31,777 bases of DNA from Blautia sp. (GTDB lineage Bacteria > Bacillota > Clostridia > Lachnospirales > Lachnospiraceae): contig JAUUSJ010000035.1 of assembly GCA_030841965.1 (NCBI GenBank), forward strand, positions 1-31,777, given 5' to 3'. The notes beneath the pieces were generated by a model, which had not been told where the DNA came from, made no database searches, and was given only the letters and a program-made list of their open reading frames with translations. Shown one piece after another: positions 24,149-31,432 of the stretch (the first letter of the stretch is position 1; the number at the start of each line of letters is the position of its first letter). The position numbers were made by a program, and so were the translations under genes.

Positions 24149-24211
24149 AGTCTTGACAAGATATAGTAGTCAAATAATTTTCTTCCCAATAAGAGAAAAT
24201 CATGCTCTAAA

Positions 24212-25492
24212 CTACTGAAAGAACGCCAGCAACTTAGGAAGAGCAGTGGACAGAGCAGATACTGTCATAATTAGAACAAAAATATAGCTGATAGTCATAC
24301 ATATCCTCAAAGCTGTTGGACTTTTGTATCCTTCATTGACATCCTTTCTCCACAGTAAAAGCAAAATGAAAAATCCTCCGACTGGTGTCGCGATAGAGGT
24401 GGCAATATTGGCCATGAGGATTAATTCTGTCGGAGAGCCATTATAGCTATAGCATATAATCATCGAAAATATAAGACAAATCAAACACCCAATCCGCACA
24501 AACTTTGTCTCCAATCCGACATCCTTATTAAACCCAGCACCGAGAAGAACCATTCCCCTTTGTGTATTTGCCAAGAGAGAGGAAAAGCCAGCTCCTACTA
24601 ATGCCAACCCCATAATATATCTTGCTGCATTTCCCATGATAGGAACGAGCATTTCCGCAAGCTGAGCGGGTGTACTAATACTTAATCCCTGAGGATGTAG
24701 AACAATGGCTCCCACTAATATAATTGCCCCAGAAATCAAGACGACACTAATAACATGGACAAGGGCATCTGTAAACATAACTCCATTGAATAAATCTTCT
24801 TTTTTCCATTTTTTCTCTTTTCCCAGATAAGTAGCATAGATACCGGCCGTAATAGCTGCATTCGTGGAGATGAAAGCTAAAGCCGTCGCAAGACTTCCCT
24901 CTGGCAGGCGAAAACCAATTAGACCTTTTCCTAACTGTACAGGGTCAGGACCACCGACACCTATAAGGGTAATATAAAAAGAGAGAATCATAAGAAGAAT
25001 ACAGAGTGTGATGATTTTCTCCACTTTAGAATATACATTTTTGGCGAAATAGCAGTATAAAACAATTACAATCATAATCGCAGAGCCAATCTTCCAGTTA
25101 ATTCCAAATATCAAATTCATTCCCGCTCCTGTTCCCGATATATTTCCCATCGTAAAAAACAGACAAGATAAGAATATGGCTACACCCACAACTCCCGATG
25201 CTACAGGTCCATAATATTTGCGAATTGCGTGTAGACTAGGAAGACCTGTTATGATTGCGAGGCGGTTTGTCGTCATCATAAAGGTAATTCCCATGAAAAT
25301 AATTGGAATAATCAACCAGATTAAATCGTATCCAAAATTTGCTCCAAGCATCGCTGAGGTTGTGACAGCTCCAGGACCGATTACAATACCAGTAGCGATA
25401 AGCCCGGGACCAATTCTTTTTGCCAGTTCCTTTATCGGAAGACGTTTAATATCAGAACCAAAAACTGCGTTTTCTTTATTTTCGTTGCTCAT
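24212..25492 (-). CDS. NRAMP-fold (SLC11-like) transporter lacking the metal-binding motif
   Basis: This 426-residue membrane protein with eleven or so helices belongs to the NRAMP superfamily by pattern: IGPGLIATGIVIGPGAVTTSAMLGANFGYDLIW (27-59), QRGMVLLGAGF and a C-terminal GGFFILLLLWR. The TM1 metal motif DPGN is replaced by GPGA (Gly39-Pro40-Gly41-Ala42). The TM6 motif (MPHN in MntH) is replaced by ISTNAA (208-213). Both Asp and Asn ligands and the Met are thus missing, so manganese or iron transport is unlikely. Its operon partner is a DapA/NanA-type lyase, so import of the lyase substrate or export of a product is more plausible (inference). The ATG has AAGGAGGG upstream, directly after a terminator hairpin. 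Confidence 0.82.
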   Translation of the reverse strand: MSNENKENAVFGSDIKRLPIKELAKRIGPGLIATGIVIGPGAVTTSAMLGANFGYDLIWLIIPIIFMGITFMMTTNRLAIITGLPSLHAIRKYYGPVASGVVGVAIFLSCLFFTMGNISGTGAGMNLIFGINWKIGSAIMIVIVLYCYFAKNVYSKVEKIITLCILLMILSFYITLIGVGGPDPVQLGKGLIGFRLPEGSLATALAFISTNAAITAGIYATYLGKEKKWKKEDLFNGVMFTDALVHVISVVLISGAIILVGAIVLHPQGLSISTPAQLAEMLVPIMGNAARYIMGLALVGAGFSSLLANTQRGMVLLGAGFNKDVGLETKFVRIGCLICLIFSMIICYSYNGSPTELILMANIATSIATPVGGFFILLLLWRKDVNEGYKSPTALRICMTISYIFVLIMTVSALSTALPKLLAFFQ

Positions 25493-25506
25493 TATAACCC
25501 TCCTTG

Positions 25507-25542
25507 AAAAAAAGAGAGAGGTCTAAATTTAGCGCCTCTCTC
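25507..25542 (-). terminator. Intercistronic terminator before the NRAMP-like gene
   Basis: GAGAGAGG pairs with CCTCTCTC, and on the minus strand the stem is followed by TTTTTTT. The run ends only a few bases before the ribosome site of the transporter gene. It probably reduces transporter expression relative to the lyase or is a regulated attenuator. Confidence 0.75.
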
Positions 25543-25580
25543 AAAGCAATAAAAATAAGTAACAAAATCTAAGTTTTATT

Positions 25581-26552
25581 TTATTTGAACTGACTCATAT
25601 CCACTTCTGGAAGCTGACTTCTCTTAAGTCCAAGAGCTACCCAGTCCTTCTCCTCCTGATTTAATGGGAGAACAGGTTTTCTCATCTTAGCATTGGAGAA
25701 AATTCCTCTCTGATATAATGCCTCTTTTAGACGAGCATGTGCCTCACCAGAAGGCTGTCCACCGCCATAGATTGCCTGAGAAATATGATAAATACGGTCG
25801 GACCAATCTTGGGCTTCTTTTAATGTATGTTTATCTGGGTTTGCAAATACTTCACGTGCAGGGCAGATAATCTCAGGAACACATCCTGCGAAACCGATTA
25901 AAGCACCGTCCATTCCTGGGAACCAGCTTACGCAGAGTGTCTCGTCATGACAAGTAATAAGAGAGATATCTGGGCATTCCTCGCGAAGGAGTCTTACATC
26001 ATGTTCATAGATGGAAGTAACACGTGTACCCATCTTAATGCATTTTACATGGTCGATTTCTTTGCACATTTTAATTAATGTCTCAACAGGATAGAAAGCC
26101 TTGCTTGTCGCTGGATATAAATGGATGATAATATCGATATCTGCACCTTCTGCGACATCTTTTACATACTCGAAAGGAGCGTCTGGATTCATACCGAATC
26201 TCAACCACATATGAGGAGGCATCAATAAAATACCATCTGCGCCAGCTTCCTTTGCCTCAGCTGCCATCTCGATAGATTCCTGTGTATTCTCACAATTAAC
26301 ACCAGAAATGATAGTCATAACATCTCCACATTCCTCCGCACAGATTTCCACAACACGTTTTCTCTCTGCTCTTGTCAAGCCTGTGATTTCTCCTGTATGT
26401 CCATTACATACAAGACCGTCCATTCCTTTTCCGTAGAAGCTCTTAATCCAGCGAAGATATGCACGAAATTCCGCTTCATTGATTGTATAATCATCATTTA
26501 AAGGTACAGAAACTGCAGGGAAGATTGTTTTAAAATTTTTAACTTTAGCCAT
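25581..26552 (-). CDS. DapA/NanA (dihydrodipicolinate synthase) family lyase
   Basis: This 323-residue class I aldolase/lyase forms a Schiff base with a 2-keto acid. Lys173 (CIKMGT) is the catalytic lysine and Tyr146 (HLYPATS) the proton relay. The GxTGE carboxylate-binding loop reads GHTGE (51-55) rather than the GTTGE of DapA. It is about 30 residues longer than DapA or NanA, with a C-terminal KRSQLPEVDMSQFK extension. Such family members cleave sugar-derived 2-keto acids or dehydrate keto-deoxy sugar acids; the sequence does not fix the substrate. The SD AAAGGAG lies 8-9 bases from ATG. It is the first gene of the operon controlled from 26849-26877. Confidence 0.88.
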   Translation of the reverse strand: MAKVKNFKTIFPAVSVPLNDDYTINEAEFRAYLRWIKSFYGKGMDGLVCNGHTGEITGLTRAERKRVVEICAEECGDVMTIISGVNCENTQESIEMAAEAKEAGADGILLMPPHMWLRFGMNPDAPFEYVKDVAEGADIDIIIHLYPATSKAFYPVETLIKMCKEIDHVKCIKMGTRVTSIYEHDVRLLREECPDISLITCHDETLCVSWFPGMDGALIGFAGCVPEIICPAREVFANPDKHTLKEAQDWSDRIYHISQAIYGGGQPSGEAHARLKEALYQRGIFSNAKMRKPVLPLNQEEKDWVALGLKRSQLPEVDMSQFK

Positions 26553-26583
26553 AATATAATTCTCCTTTATCTTTTTTCATTTT

Positions 26584-26725
26584 GTAACTATTCAGAGTCA
26601 AGCGTTTTTTCAAAAACTGTATGTTAAATATTGGTATTCATAAATACAGTTTTGAAAAAGCATTTGGCGAGAAGCCCACAGCGAGAAAATCCAAAGGATT
26701 TTTGAGCTTGACTCTGAATAGTTAC
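26584..26725. mobile_element. 142-bp IS66-type MITE
   Basis: Perfect 20-bp terminal inverted repeats (GTAACTATTCAGAGTCAAGC and its complement) bound the element. It is flanked by an exact 8-bp duplication TTCATTTT (26576-26583 and 26726-26733). Ends beginning GTAA and 8-bp duplications are those of the IS66 family. Internally, TTTTCAAAAACTGTAT and ATACAGTTTTGAAAA form a second inverted repeat, and AAAATCC-AAA-GGATTTT a small hairpin. It has no transposase and lies in the leader of the lyase gene, 24 bp before the ATG. Confidence 0.9.
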
Positions 26726-26848
26726 TTCATTTTATAGTTCTTTTTATCATTCATTTCTATAAACATTTACACTGCCTAAGTTTCTTTTTTTGTACCGCGC
26801 GCTTACAATTTTGAAGTTTATCAGCAATCGTTTGTTTATCGTGATTTA

Positions 26849-26877
26849 GTTATATCATGAATAAATCTCCTCGTCAA
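26849..26877 (-). promoter_or_regulatory. Sigma-A promoter of the lyase/transporter operon
   Basis: TTGACG (26872-26877) and TATAAC (26849-26854) on the minus strand are 17 bp apart. The leader of about 290 bases contains the MITE. Confidence 0.75.
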
Positions 26878-26893
26878 TGGATTTGCCCTTGTC

Positions 26894-26928
26894 TGCAATA
26901 TCTTGCATATACCCTGCAAAGATTTGCA
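26894..26928. promoter_or_regulatory. Paired LacI-type operators upstream of the lyase promoter
   Basis: TGCAATATCTTGCA (26894-26907) and TGCAAAGATTTGCA (26915-26928) share the half-site TGCAA with the perfect palindrome at 27075-27088. Their 21-bp period puts them on the same face of DNA. They lie upstream of the -35 box. Confidence 0.7.
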
Positions 26929-27012
26929 TATTTCTGGATTTTCACTAAAAAATCATATATTTATTGTGCATTTTGTATAATAAAATTTCAGAGTATTCTT
27001 TTTTTATTCTGC

Positions 27013-27041
27013 TTGTAATTTTGCGTGTAACTAGCTATAAT
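27013..27041 (+). promoter_or_regulatory. Sigma-A promoter of the LacI-type regulator
   Basis: TTGTAA (27013-27018) and TATAAT (27036-27041) are 17 bp apart; the start would be near 27048. Confidence 0.75.
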
Positions 27042-27073
27042 AAACTTATATTTATGATAATATTATAGTTTTC

Positions 27074-27089
27074 ATGCAAACGTTTGCAT
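27074..27089. promoter_or_regulatory. Autoregulatory LacI-type operator
   Basis: ATGCAAACGTTTGCAT is a perfect 16-bp palindrome with the central CG typical of LacI-family operators. It lies about 27 bp after the inferred transcription start and just before the ribosome site of the regulator gene. Confidence 0.8.
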
Positions 27090-27103
27090 ATAAAGGAGGA
27101 AAA

Positions 27104-28099
27104 ATGGCAACATTAAAAGACGTGGCACGGTTGGCATGTGTCGATGTAAGTACAGTTTCACGTGCATTAAATAATACATCTTATGTACATCCAGATACAA
27201 AGGAACGAATTTATGCAGCTGCAAAAGAATTAGGATATCATCCCAATGTTATGGCAAGAGCACTTAGACAGGGAAAAAAGCATACAATCGGTGTTGTCAT
27301 CCCAAGACTTCATCTCGCTATCTTCTCCGAGATACTTCAAGGGATTGAAGAAAAAGCTCGTCAATTGGGGTACGCCACGATAATCTGCGTCACAGAGGAT
27401 AATCCCAAAGTAGAGAAGGAATGTCTGAATCGACTGAGGAATGGATTTATTGACGGTATTATTATTGCCGCCACAGGGAGGAACGGGCGATTAATCCGCG
27501 ATATCAAGGCAAGTGGCATTGCTGTTCTTCAATTGGTGAGACGACAGGAGCGAAATATTAGCAGTATTGTCGCAGACTACGAGGCATGTGCTTATGATGC
27601 AGTTCATTTTCTCTACGAGAAGGGCTGCAGAGAAATGGGACTGATTGCGGGTTCCCAGCATTTGGCACCGTACAAAAAAAGGCAGGAAGGGTATCAAAAA
27701 GCGATAAAGAAATTAGGGCTACAAGAAAATCTAAGTGAATGTACAACGTATCCTGTAAATAGCTTTGAGTATGGATATGAATGCACCAATCAGCTCCTAG
27801 ATGATAATTATGAGCTGGACTCTATTATCGCTTGTGTCGATATTCAAGGACTAGGGGCAATTCGAGCATTAAAAGAGAGAGAAATTCTTCCTGGGGAAAT
27901 TAAAATTATTAGTTTGACTGGACATTCTGTGGGAGGTATGCTTCAAACTTCGATGACTTCGATGGAAATGCCGGCTCACGAAATGGGGGTTAAGTCAGCT
28001 GAAATGATAATTGAAGAAATAAATGCTCCTTCTGGGGAGAAACCCAGTCCTAAGCATTTGACTTTTTCTACGATGCTTGTTGAGAGAGAGACTACTTAA
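27104..28099 (+). CDS. LacI-family transcriptional regulator
   Basis: This 331-residue regulator has an N-terminal HTH and hinge (ATLKDVARLACVDVSTVSRALNN, then YVHPDTKERIYAAAKELGYHPN). A periplasmic-binding-protein-like effector domain runs from about 60 to the end (IGVVIPRL, DGIIIAA, MGLIAGS, the C-terminal MGVKSAEMIIEEI). ATG at 27104 has AAAGGAGG four bases upstream; an in-frame start at 27074 lies inside the operator and is rejected. It is the only long plus-strand gene. It is divergent from the lyase/transporter operon and most likely represses that operon and itself through the three TGCAA palindromes. Confidence 0.93.
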   Translation: MATLKDVARLACVDVSTVSRALNNTSYVHPDTKERIYAAAKELGYHPNVMARALRQGKKHTIGVVIPRLHLAIFSEILQGIEEKARQLGYATIICVTEDNPKVEKECLNRLRNGFIDGIIIAATGRNGRLIRDIKASGIAVLQLVRRQERNISSIVADYEACAYDAVHFLYEKGCREMGLIAGSQHLAPYKKRQEGYQKAIKKLGLQENLSECTTYPVNSFEYGYECTNQLLDDNYELDSIIACVDIQGLGAIRALKEREILPGEIKIISLTGHSVGGMLQTSMTSMEMPAHEMGVKSAEMIIEEINAPSGEKPSPKHLTFSTMLVERETT

Positions 28100-28106
28100 G
28101 TGGAAA

Positions 28107-28185
28107 TTACGTAAAATTTTTGTAAGTAAAAAAGCGAAAAATTCACATGGAAACTGTATAATAGTTGTTCTTATAAAAAAATTTT
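28107..28185 (+). repeat. Left extension of repeat copy 4
   Basis: TTACGTAAAATTTTTGTAAG through TTCTTATAAAAAA aligns with the left extension of copy 3 (20601) and with the solo piece at 13973. It starts 8 bases after the regulator stop codon. Confidence 0.75.
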
Positions 28186-28258
28186 ATGATGTCGGGGTCA
28201 AAAACCCTCTTGCAAGCAAGCTTGCATCGGATTTCCGACCTTTCGACCCTGATATCAT
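28186..28258. repeat. 73-bp palindromic element inserted in repeat copy 4
   Basis: Compared with copy 3, about 73 bases are inserted between the left extension and the main palindrome. The insert has imperfect inverted ends (ATGATGTCGGGGTCAAAA against TTTCGACCCTGATATCAT, 15 of 18 positions matching) and an inner hairpin TGCAAG-CAAG-CTTGCA. It looks like a second, unrelated small palindromic repeat. Confidence 0.7.
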
Positions 28259-28266
28259 TTTACATT

Positions 28267-28491
28267 GTTTTGCCAATACACAGCGAAGAGAGTCCGTAGA
28301 TATATCCTCCAAAAACGATAGAGAGTGGAACGGTTTTTCGATATACTTAGCTTTGCCGCTGGAGCACTGTCTGAGCAGCGTAGCTGCGAGTTTGCGGGAA
28401 GCGGCATATATCAGCGTATGTCGAAAAACCGTGGGAACGAACGTGTTTTTGGAGGATATATCTACGGACTCTCTTTGCGTCTGTCCCCATT
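28267..28491 (+). repeat. Dispersed nested palindrome, copy 4 (reference copy)
   Basis: The complete element has this order: flank GTTTTGCCAATACACAG; outer left arm GAGTCCGTAGATATATCC; conserved unpaired ACGATAGAGAGTGG; mid-stem CGGTTTTTCGA; inner helix with GCCGC; apical hairpin GCAGC-GTA-GCTGC; GCGGC; TCGAAAAACCG; conserved unpaired GTGGGAACGAACGTG; outer right arm GGATATATCTACGGACTC; flank GCGTCTGTCCCCATT. It fills the space between the convergent LacI and cbiO genes and could terminate both. It encodes no plausible protein. Confidence 0.93.
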
Positions 28492-28556
28492 ACACCAACT
28501 AACCAAGATTTTACCTTATCTTAATCTCGGCGTCTATTTTTAAATCTTTTCCATCA

Positions 28557-29417
28557 CTACACAATACCCTCAATATATCTCTCCAACATCTCCAAATTCC
28601 TAGGCACAGGTAGACTCTCGTCCAAAATCTTCTTCCTACAGAGACTAAAAAAAAGCTGCATAACCGCTGGCTGCTCTAAGTTTGTCTCCTTTAATGCCTC
28701 CATATTCTCGAAGACCGACACTGCATCCCCCTCAAGCAAAACCTTGCCGTCTTTAAAGAGAAAGACATCATCCGCCCAGCTTAGTGCATAATTGACATCA
28801 TGTGTCGCCATCATCACGGTAATTCCGTCTTCTGTCAGTTGGTCGACGATTCGATTTACCATCGTCGTATGTTTTGGGTCGAGTGCGGCTGCTGGCTCAT
28901 CTAAAATAATAATATCTGGATGCATCACTAAAATATCTGCAATCGATACCTGTTTTTTTTGCCCGCCACTTAAAGCGTGGGTTGGTTTATGGCGAAATGG
29001 TGTAATCTCCAAATAGTCGATTACTTTTTCCACCTCTTTTTTCGCCTCATCCTCTGGAACACCGAGATTTAGGATTCCAAAAGAGATTTCTTGATATACA
29101 CTGGCAGAAAAGAGCTGATTATCTGGGTCTTGAAAGATAATTCCGACCTTTCCACGAAGTTTTAAAAGCCCCTTTCTCGAGTAATCCACTGGCTCTCCGT
29201 TAAAATATAGACTTCCCTTTGTCGGCTTATGAATCCCATTACAGCATAAGAAAAAAGTGGATTTTCCAGAGCCATTCGCTCCCATAAAGGCAATCTTTCT
29301 CCCTCTTCGTATTTTAAGCGAAAGTCCATCGAGAGAGTATGTTTTCTCCCCGTCATAGGAAAAATATAAGTCTTTCGCCTCCAAAATAATATCATCTTGT
29401 TTTATATTTTCACTCAA
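28557..29417 (-). CDS. cbiO: Cobalt ECF transporter ATPase
   Basis: This 286-residue ABC ATPase powers the cobalt importer. It has Walker A GANGSGKST (about 46-54), Q-loop FQDPDNQLF, signature LSGGQKKQ, Walker B IIILDEP and H-loop THD, all intact. The start codon is TTG, overlapping the cbiQ stop by four bases (TTGA), with GGAGGG eight bases upstream; translation is therefore coupled to cbiQ. Only one ATPase is present, which is usual for CbiMNQO. It is the last gene of the operon, and repeat copy 4 follows its stop. Confidence 0.93.
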   Translation of the reverse strand: MSENIKQDDIILEAKDLYFSYDGEKTYSLDGLSLKIRRGRKIAFMGANGSGKSTFFLCCNGIHKPTKGSLYFNGEPVDYSRKGLLKLRGKVGIIFQDPDNQLFSASVYQEISFGILNLGVPEDEAKKEVEKVIDYLEITPFRHKPTHALSGGQKKQVSIADILVMHPDIIILDEPAAALDPKHTTMVNRIVDQLTEDGITVMMATHDVNYALSWADDVFLFKDGKVLLEGDAVSVFENMEALKETNLEQPAVMQLFFSLCRKKILDESLPVPRNLEMLERYIEGIV

Positions 29418-30187
29418 AGCAAATACCCTCCTATCGTGATTGCAAATAATAGTACTTCAAATAAAATTATGAATATTATATTTTTTCTCTTTGGCGGAAA
29501 ATCTTCGCTTAAAACATGGATATATCCATCATAACATCTCGACTCCATCGCATCGTAAAGCGAGTTTGACTTTTTCATCGCCCGAATAAACAATATAGAG
29601 ATTAATTTTCCAAAAGACTGATATGATGTTTTTAAGTCCTTGTTCCCAAGCCTTGCATCCTGTGAGATAGAAATCGCCGACGAGATATCGAGAAGTACAA
29701 AAATAAATCGATATATTAAAAGCATTAACTCAATAATCAAAGCTGGACAATGTAAATTCTTCAAGACAGTCAAAATATCGGTAATTGGAGTATTTAATGA
29801 TAAAAAATACAGGCAAGAAACACTGGCAAGTGCCGTCAAAATAAGCTGAAATCCCTGATAAAGTGCCTGCCAGCTGGAAGTAATATACCACTCTCCAATC
29901 GATATTGCGAAAGCATTCATCGGAGTTTTGCTAATATTAATTAAAATCGCCAATGTACTTAATAATAAAAATACGAGAGGTACTGTCATAAAATGCATAT
30001 AACGAGAAAATGGGATTCCACCCTTATACACAGTGAGAATCCCATTTACAATCAATATAAGCACTGCCATTGGAATGGAGCGGCTTGCCACACAAAATAA
30101 GAGTGTGAGTACCGCATATGCAAATTTCTCTCCCGCATTTACATATCTTAAATTCGAGTAATAGCATAATTTGTCAATGGCAATCAT
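29414..30187 (-). CDS. cbiQ: Cobalt ECF transporter transmembrane protein
   Basis: This 257-residue membrane protein is the T component that links the ATPase to the CbiMN substrate unit. Several hydrophobic helices in the N-terminal half are followed by a cytoplasmic region with the two coupling motifs of the family (approximately SQDARLGNKDL and SNSLYDAMESRCYDG; the latter is close to the canonical A-R-G pattern but reads E-S-R-C). A last helix lies near the C-terminus. The ATG has GAGGG about ten bases upstream, three bases after the cbiN stop. Confidence 0.92.
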   Translation of the reverse strand: MIAIDKLCYYSNLRYVNAGEKFAYAVLTLLFCVASRSIPMAVLILIVNGILTVYKGGIPFSRYMHFMTVPLVFLLLSTLAILINISKTPMNAFAISIGEWYITSSWQALYQGFQLILTALASVSCLYFLSLNTPITDILTVLKNLHCPALIIELMLLIYRFIFVLLDISSAISISQDARLGNKDLKTSYQSFGKLISILFIRAMKKSNSLYDAMESRCYDGYIHVLSEDFPPKRKNIIFIILFEVLLFAITIGGYLL

Positions 30188-30190
30188 ATA

Positions 30191-30511
30191 TTATTTTCCC
30201 TCTTTTCTTAACTCTTCTTGTTTTTTGCGCTCTACAAGACGTCCCATACAAAAAGCGATAATTCCAACGCCGATTCCTGTCTGAACACAAAACAGTAAAC
30301 TCTCAATCTCGCCTGGAAGCTCTCCACCTAAAATATTCTCAAGAAGAGGCGTATATTTTACCTCATAATCTGGATCCACTTCCTCCACCACGGTACTTCC
30401 CGCATCATCAGAGCCGCCAAACTCCGCACCTCTTAGCGCGAAAAGTGGAACGACAATTAATAGTGCAACGATAATTAATAAAATAATAACTGTTTTTTTA
30501 TCTTTCGACAT
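30191..30511 (-). CDS. cbiN: Cobalt transport accessory protein
   Basis: This 106-residue protein has two membrane helices (about 8-26 and 75-92) joined by an external loop with GSDDAGSTVVEEVDPDYE and the GEIESLLF segment that define CbiN. It associates with CbiM and is needed for cobalt loading. The ATG uses an AAGGAGG site that overlaps the cbiM stop. The loop includes a longer linker (KYTPLLENILGGELP) with Leu in place of the more usual Trp-Pro-rich sequence. Confidence 0.92.
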   Translation of the reverse strand: MSKDKKTVIILLIIVALLIVVPLFALRGAEFGGSDDAGSTVVEEVDPDYEVKYTPLLENILGGELPGEIESLLFCVQTGIGVGIIAFCMGRLVERKKQEELRKEGK

Positions 30512-30514
30512 ATC

Positions 30515-31261
30515 CTACGCCTCCTTCACAAATCCGATTGACTTTAACTCTGGCATTGCAAAAGACTCCAATCCCATTACTATAATGACTGTTAAAATTC
30601 CCTCAATAATCGCAAGAGGAAGCTGTGTTGGTGCAAATACAGCCAAAAACTTCACTGCTGAAGCTCCCACTCCTCCTGTCTGAGATGGATGGGCGAGGGC
30701 AAGCTGTATACTTGTCACACAGTATGTAAATAAATCACCAATCGCTGCTGCTAAAAATACACTGACCTTGCGATTTAGATTACATTTTTTACAAATCTGA
30801 TAAATTCCGTAGGAAACAAATGGTCCTGCGATTGCCATGGAAAAGGTATTCGCTCCGAGTGTCGTAAGTCCGCCGTGTGCCAATAAGATTGCCTGAAATA
30901 ATAATACGATAATTCCAAGCACGCTGACGCAAGTCGGTCCAAATAAAATCGCTCCAAGACCTGTTCCCGTCATATGAGAACAACTTCCTGTCACAGATGG
31001 AATCTTCAAAGAAGAAATAACGAATATAAATGCTCCTGACATCGCCAGAAGGATTAATGCTTTTCTATTTTCTCCGAGTGTTCTCTTTATAAACAAAAAT
31101 CCTGCCACCAAAAATGGAACACAGATAATTCCCCAGCCGATACAGTATCCAACTGGCAGATATCCCTCCATGATATGCATAGCGTTCGCAATTGGGGTTA
31201 CACAGAGTGCGAGAGCAATTGCCGCTATCGTTGTGATAAGTTTTCTCTCTTTTTTGCTCAT
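30515..31261 (-). CDS. cbiM: Cobalt ECF substrate-binding membrane protein
   Basis: This 248-residue S component carries a cleavable N-terminal signal-like segment ending ANA (residue 27). The mature chain would start MHIMEGYLP, the exposed N-terminal Met-His motif that binds cobalt in the family. The following helices include KIPSVTGSCSHMTGTGLGAILFGP, with conserved His in SHMTGTGLG, and FLAVFAPTQLPLAIIEG. The ATG has GGAGGAAG upstream. It is the first gene of the operon and is preceded by a cobalamin-type riboswitch and terminator. Confidence 0.94.
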   Translation of the reverse strand: MSKKERKLITTIAAIALALCVTPIANAMHIMEGYLPVGYCIGWGIICVPFLVAGFLFIKRTLGENRKALILLAMSGAFIFVISSLKIPSVTGSCSHMTGTGLGAILFGPTCVSVLGIIVLLFQAILLAHGGLTTLGANTFSMAIAGPFVSYGIYQICKKCNLNRKVSVFLAAAIGDLFTYCVTSIQLALAHPSQTGGVGASAVKFLAVFAPTQLPLAIIEGILTVIIVMGLESFAMPELKSIGFVKEA

Positions 31262-31294
31262 AATTTCTTCCTCCTCAAATAAAATAATAGAACG

Positions 31295-31320
31295 AAAAAA
31301 AAGCTACCCGAAGGTAGCCC
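31295..31320 (-). terminator. Riboswitch expression-platform terminator
   Basis: GGGCTACC-TTCG-GGTAGC followed by eight Ts on the minus strand is an intrinsic terminator with a stable UUCG-type loop. It sits 34 bases before the cbiM ATG, so it acts within the leader. Confidence 0.85.
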
Positions 31321-31432
31321 TTAAATCTTCTCATTCCATACAACTCTCCCACGAATCTTTTCATAAAAAAACTAAATAAGCCTCATCTAGAAAACAATCC
31401 ATCTCTAGCATCGAATCTAGCTTTTTTACAAA

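Larger units (their letters stand above)
23776..24211. other. Regulatory region between nrdD and the NRAMP-like gene
   Basis: Apart from the NrdR boxes and the terminator listed separately, it holds no credible gene. Two TCTTGnCAAGA palindromes (24084-24094 and 24151-24161) flank the terminator hairpin. Confidence 0.55.
26553..27103. other. Divergent regulatory region between lyase and LacI genes
   Basis: This region has, in order, the IS66-like MITE (26584-26725), the minus-strand promoter of the lyase operon, two operator-like palindromes, the plus-strand promoter of the regulator, and a third palindrome. No gene fits in it. Confidence 0.7.

Noticed and set aside
24212..25492. Calling the NRAMP-like protein MntH
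   Set aside because: The DPGN and MPH metal-binding motifs are absent, so the metal-transporter name would mislead.
26584..26725. Treating the MITE hairpin as a riboswitch of the lyase operon
   Set aside because: Perfect terminal repeats and an exact 8-bp target duplication explain it fully as an insertion.
28325..28543. Open frames inside the palindrome copies that give similar peptides (SFAAGALS, KNRGNERVF)
   Set aside because: The frames recur only because the DNA repeat recurs, they run on either strand, lack ribosome sites, and base changes follow pairing and not codon position.
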